From NCBI RefSeq assembly GCF_019059575.1, contig NW_024882741.1, positions 62,001-126,000 on the forward strand: a stretch of 64,000 nt of DNA, given 5' to 3'. Shown one piece after another: positions 59,297 through 64,000 of the stretch. Made by a program: the position numbers and the translations under genes. Within the stretch, counting starts at the first letter, position 1. The number at the start of each line of letters is the position of its first letter. Source of the DNA: Amphibalanus amphitrite (taxonomy: Eukaryota > Arthropoda > Thecostraca > Balanomorpha > Balanidae). The notes below the pieces were generated by a model. The model was not told the DNA's origin. It was given only the letters and a program-made list of their open reading frames with translations, and did no database searches.

Positions 59297-60710
59297 GTCA
59301 GTTCCCCGCACGAACGGACGCGAAGAGGGGCGGCGGATACCTGCTGCTTGGAGGAAACAAACGGATACGTCTCAGACGCGAGACTGTGCGATAAATTAGC
59401 CAAGAAACGTCTGGTCTGAGGAGGCATTGATTTCAGTTGACTTCAACCGCTGTTTCTCGCTAAGTGCAGTCGTCTGCAGGCCTGAGTAGTAATCAAACAC
59501 AAAAGCAATTCCAAATTTTTTGCATACTGCACACTTCATTTCCAAATGTGCACATTAGTGTACCACTGTCTCGAACTTTTAGTTGGCTGAATGTGTCTGT
59601 GCAAGTTCAGAATCGAATTTGTCCCTGAAATCTTGCTGCAAAACAGTTCTGGTATACAGTCTTCACACCAACATATCGGGCATATCGGGAAGCTGGAGCG
59701 ATAGCTGGCTAGTTTTTGCCGACGACTGGTTGCACGTAACACCGTTACTTTATTGAATTAGCTCGTATAGAACACTCTGAGCAATGGGCAGCAACTTGAA
59801 TGATTTCTAGAAAAAGCCTTGCAAGATGTGTTAGCGCATTTGTCAGCTGAAGTGATAACACTTTTCCATACTTTACACTCATGGTTCACCGTTACGTCGA
59901 ACCGCATTGGAAGCCGTTGTTCTTTGTTGCAGTTCCGGGATGAACATCCGCTTTGTACGGTAGTTCCCAGACCGACGTGGTGGATCCCAGAGCTAATGAG
60001 ATGATCGGCAGCCATGCAGCTCAATGCCGAATAATCTTGATCTCTAATTCCTAGTCATCCGTTTTATCAGTGACGTTTCATTATCGGTCATATCGACTGT
60101 CATAATCATGACTCATAAGTTTGATGATACAATTGAACATAACTACATTGCCAAAATTAAAGGTATTACAACACATTTGCCTTACGCTTCAAATAATTTT
60201 GCTTTCCTTGCACTTTGTATTTCCCATTATATCTTCACTTGGCATCGCAACAAACTGGTTTTCCTTGTATCCCAAAAGTACTGTTATGCTTGGCTAAGCA
60301 CCGGTCTTGCTTGGGTTTAGACTGACAATCTAATCGTCATATTTACATTACATTTGGGCCGATGCTTGCCACAATCCAAAAGTTTGCAAGTCATACCCAT
60401 GCACCATCCACAAACTAGTCGTCCGATGCCGAGGGGCGTTCCCTTCGTGAGATGTCTCGCACGCACACCGTTTGTCGTGTCCAGCCCGTTGCACTCGTGG
60501 TGGCCTTGTGATTGGCACAAAAACACCCGAGGTCAGCTGGACTCGATCTCACAGCGTTCGACAACCTCGCGGATGGAGCAGCGTGAACTAGAGTCGGCAG
60601 AAGGACGCGCGAGTATTTTGTGGCTGGTTTATGAGATGGGGAAGCAAAAGAATCAATGTAATGACAGACACAGGCCCCGTTGAAATAATGGCTAAAACAG
60701 CGTGATGACG
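59297..60710 (+). other. Intron 4 of goliath-type gene, first part; nothing else seen
   Basis: Donor GTCAGT. Short frames on both strands lack domains. The exon with the second half of the RING is not here. Confidence 0.6.
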
Positions 60711-61665
60711 TTAACCCTCGCCCATGTAGGGGGGGGGGGTTGGTGCAACCCCCCCCCCTGAGGATTTTCGGAAATAGTGCAAAAACGGCGGCGCGCAGCG
60801 CCGCCAAATTTTGGGTACCTTATGGGGCAAACCTTGCGCATCTTTTGATAAAAAAAATTTGACCGGGTCATGTCAGGTCACGGAGTTATGACGTCACAAA
60901 GGGAACAGCCTCCGGCCGGATTTTCACAAACTGAGTGCCAACGCCCGAGGTTTCCTGCCGGTGGTACGGTCATCGGTTGATGGATCGTGATGAAACTTCC
61001 CATGCATGTTGGGGCAAGTATTGGCTATCATATGGTATAAGAAACTTGACCGGGTCAGGTCAGGTCACGGAGCTATGACGTCACAAGAGGAACAGCGTCC
61101 GGTACTATTTTTGAAAAGCGCCCGAACCACTATTTTGCTAATTCTTGTCACCTCAATGGGAATATGCTGCAATATTAGCTTCTATAGGGAGCAAATGGAC
61201 CTCCGAAATCCAAAAATACAATCAGATTTCAAAAATTTAAATTTTGATTTTTCGAATTTCTGCCGCCGACTGTGACCTTGCCGATTTCCGGCGCTCCCAA
61301 CGCGCCATTTTTAGAGCTAGGGAAACGAAATACATACCAAACGATAGAGAATTGATCAAGGAACACGATAGTGAAGGTTTCAAGTCGATATCTCCCACCG
61401 TTTTGCCGCAAACGCCGCGGAAAAATGAAAAAAGTCTATTTTTCCGAAAATTTGACCTTTGACCGGTCAAAAGTAGGTCAAATATTGACCTAGGACCAAA
61501 AAATATACCACCAATCGCGAGATCTCGGCGATAGCAATCCGTTGGTCTTTTCCGCTCAGCTCTACAACGCTCCGTTTTCAAACGCCAAGGGGGGGGGTCG
61601 CACCAACCCCCCCCCCCCCCTGCATGGGCGAAGGTGGCAGATCGCCGTTTACGGGCGAGGGTTAA
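60711..61665 (+). mobile_element. TTAA-flanked piggyBac-like non-autonomous element, copy I (in intron 4)
   Basis: The 955-bp unit is bounded by TTAA. The left end is CCCTCGCCCATGTAGGGG, and the right end has CCCTGCATGGGCG and then, after a spacer, ACGGGCGAGGG. Hairpins with a TTGGTGCAA core on the left and a GTCGCACCAA core on the right flank the interior. The GC hairpin at 60787-60805 is shared with A, B and C. The interior is largely its own and contains a direct duplication: GACCGGGTCA to TATGACGTCACAA appears twice, 187 bases apart (TGACGTCA at 60889 and 61076). It is the only full copy inside the gene. Confidence 0.82.
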
Positions 61666-64000
61666 CCGATATTGCTTTCGACTGTTGGTCATTATATAGG
61701 TTGATGCGATGACCATTCGTTTGACGGTGGGCTTACCATCGATGAAAATAGATCAGTGGGCTTAGCTGGCGGGACACTCAGCAGGAAAAGAGCTCACAGT
61801 TCAAGCTACAGTTGGCTTGGCGGCGAAGCGTATAATGCTGATCCACCGGCCCAGAACCAGGAGAGCTGGACCGTGTTCTGCCGTCGATCACCAGCGGCTC
61901 ACAGCGCACTGCGGGGACCGATCGGGGACCGGCCAGTCGCCGAGCTGGAGCTGACTGTTTTCTGATAACACTATGGTAGCTAAGTCATTTTATTGAGCGT
62001 ACGTAATTGTCATTTATGACATAATTTTCATTGTCATTGTCCATTTGATACAACAAAAAAGTGTAATTTTGTCTAAACCCGATAGCGCACACCCACTGCA
62101 CACTGATACGGCTTATAAGTAATAGAATAAAAGGTGACCCAGCCTAGCGGTAACTGGTGGACTTCATTATCTACTTCCAACTTTGTTCTTTAGAAGATGA
62201 CGATGTTAGGAATTAAGTGCGTCGTAACGGTAAAGTTATATGGCGTTTATGCTCAGTAAAATGGATGCGTTCTATTCTTTTAAAACGGTGTTTATGTTGT
62301 TAAAATGTTTTGATATGTAGTTTATAATGCCCTATAGTTGATATTCAGTGGATAAATTTAAGTATACCTTTATTGGGTATAGTAGTATATAAGGAAATTG
62401 CAGCAATACCTTATGATGAATGATTAACATGCTACATCAATGCAGAGCCTAACTATGGCCAAACCAAATAATTGGGCCATATGACTAGCCCTATCTTATG
62501 GGCCGAATAACACGCCTTTCCATTCAGTTATATAAAGCCGCCTCATAATTTCATGGTCGATCCATTTGTTTGTTCTGGAGCGGGCAGCGGATGCTCGGGA
62601 TAGTTTGGCACCGATGTCCGCGAAGTACGCCGTACAGCAGTTGCTGGGTCTCATTCACGCTGTTTGTGCTAGTGTAGCACGTGTGACCGGCTGGATCCAA
62701 ACAAACCACAGCGGACTGCCCCCTCCCTGCTCCCCCTCCCCCGTGGGTCCCCTGCCGGCCGACCCCGCTGGCTCACCGCCCAGGGAATAACATCAATATC
62801 CCTCCCATGGCCGCCCCCGGTCAGCCGCCACTGCTGAGAGGGTACTACAGCCGGCGCAAATCTCATAATGGGATGGATTTATAACGGGCAGTGTTTTACT
62901 GCAAACAGCCTGCCTACTTGCTATTCCATTTACCTACCTATATTACATTGAACAAATATGCTCCCTGCCGCCCTACAAATTCGGTAGGTATGTCGCAATT
63001 TTATTGCATATTATATTTATGTCGAAACGGACGTAGCGGCTGATTTACATGTGTTGTCTTTTTTGGGTTTTCAAAAGTCGTAAAGGAAGCAGTGCAGCAT
63101 CCGTTTTACATATGATATATCCTCCAACAGTTTGACTGTCCTGTTGCATATTTTAACTGGCCTGGCACCTGTCGAGTGACGGTATCGCTGCGTCTGCTCC
63201 GCCCACTCCTGAGCTGTCATCCTGCGCAGTGGTGGTGGTCTGTCAGTCTCACAACTCACCCCTCCCCATTCGCACCTGACAGTCCCCTCCCCCTCCTCCC
63301 GGCACAGACTCCTGCTGCGCAGATGGGCTCTGCCGGCCCCCGAGCCAGTGCCGGCCACTACCATACGATCACAATGCTGCAGTGTTGCGTTTCACTGTTG
63401 TTGATCCGCCCCTAGAGGTGTACGTGATTGCGCCGCCTCTGGGAAGGGCTGTGGTGTCGGGTGGTGGGCGCATGTGGTCTGAATGTCACAACCTCGGTGT
63501 CATTTGACAGAGCGCGCTGGCCAGTGCGACTGACGTTATTATGAAGGACAGATGGTCGCAAACTGCAACGTTATAAAGGACGATGCTCTGCCTGTATAAG
63601 TTATTGTTTGTTGACATTTCGACTAGTCGGTGATGAGCTATGCACTCGGAGTTTATACCTTGCTTCCGTTGAATCATAATGTTTCGTGAACTTTGCCCGC
63701 CATTTATTGCAGACTTTGCTTATATGCAATGACCATTGCGTGGTGCAGAGAAAACAAAGGCTGATCAGAAAAAAAATAACTGCATTTGTGAACGGATTTG
63801 TTTGCGTTTTTGCGGTATCCACTGGACCAATACCGTATACCCGCCCCGTTATTAGTGCTTGCCTTCCGAGCCTTCTGTGTTTTACGTCTTCTTCCGTCTT
63901 TCTTTGTCTTGCCCCTGGCTGGCTCTCTCTCAGTGAGGCAGAACTTTTAGTTTTGCCGCTTCCCGTGATGTCCACTCAATTATCCATAGTCAGCGTCACG
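61666..64000 (+). other. Intron 4, remainder; no exon recognised
   Basis: 2.3 kb of mixed composition without a recognised repeat or exon. I looked for a RING second-half exon (His-x2-His...Cys-Pro-x-Cys) on the + strand and did not see it. Frames at 62566-62790 and 63071-63415 follow GC-rich patches on both strands. Confidence 0.5.

Noticed and set aside
59297-64000. Search for the goliath exon carrying the second half of the RING
   Set aside because: No + strand stretch with His-x2-His and Cys-Pro-x-Cys after a fitting acceptor was found by eye, so the exon is presumed outside the window.

Overview
The window is animal nuclear DNA: one split gene with canonical GT-AG introns lies among mobile elements, minisatellites and unannotatable spacer. 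There is no operon structure, and I recognise no tRNA, rRNA or CRISPR. The only gene recognised with confidence is the 5' part of a goliath-type (RNF130/RNF150/RNF128 family) PA-TM-RING E3 ubiquitin ligase on the + strand. The organism is most likely an invertebrate, perhaps an arthropod or crustacean; that guess is weak because it rests on the gene family and the look of the sequence.

Layout. From 1 to about 41.6 kb I recognise no gene. This part is rich in DNA transposons. Eight full-length copies and one fragment of a TTAA-flanked, CCC-starting (piggyBac-like) non-autonomous group lie at 968-2148, 7041-8244, 23330-24526, 32752-33950, 33947-34942, 34939 onward (fragment), 36414-37468, 38165-39340 and 60711-61665. 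A decayed internal piece is at 26650-26940. There is also a hAT-like element with a perfect 8-bp target duplication (13238-16007), a 4.2-kb element with 275-bp inverted arms (31703-35945) that is a nest of other elements, a 954-bp TA-flanked element (29951-30904), a 215-bp TA-flanked MITE (32466-32680), and two copies of a roughly 320-bp retroposon-like tail (14331-14651, 36081-36413).

From 41.69 kb a CpG-rich block leads into goliath exon 1 (41959-42436). Intron 1 is 15.2 kb, free of full TTAA elements but full of minisatellites. Exons 2-4 lie at 57677-57812, 58264-58381 and 59145-59296. Splice phases agree at all three junctions, giving 294 codons plus two bases: signal peptide, PA domain, one transmembrane helix and the first three zinc ligands of a RING-H2 finger. 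The rest of the RING was not found here and should lie beyond 64000.

The most unusual signal is the TTAA-element group. Each copy has a G/C-tract hairpin at each end. The hairpin sequence differs between copies, yet the two ends of one copy usually match. The interiors carry AGGTCA half-sites, including TCAAGGTCA (the FTZ-F1/ERR-type extended half-site), and seven of eight full copies carry exact TGACGTCA palindromes. The copies are mosaics of shared left ends and different interiors.
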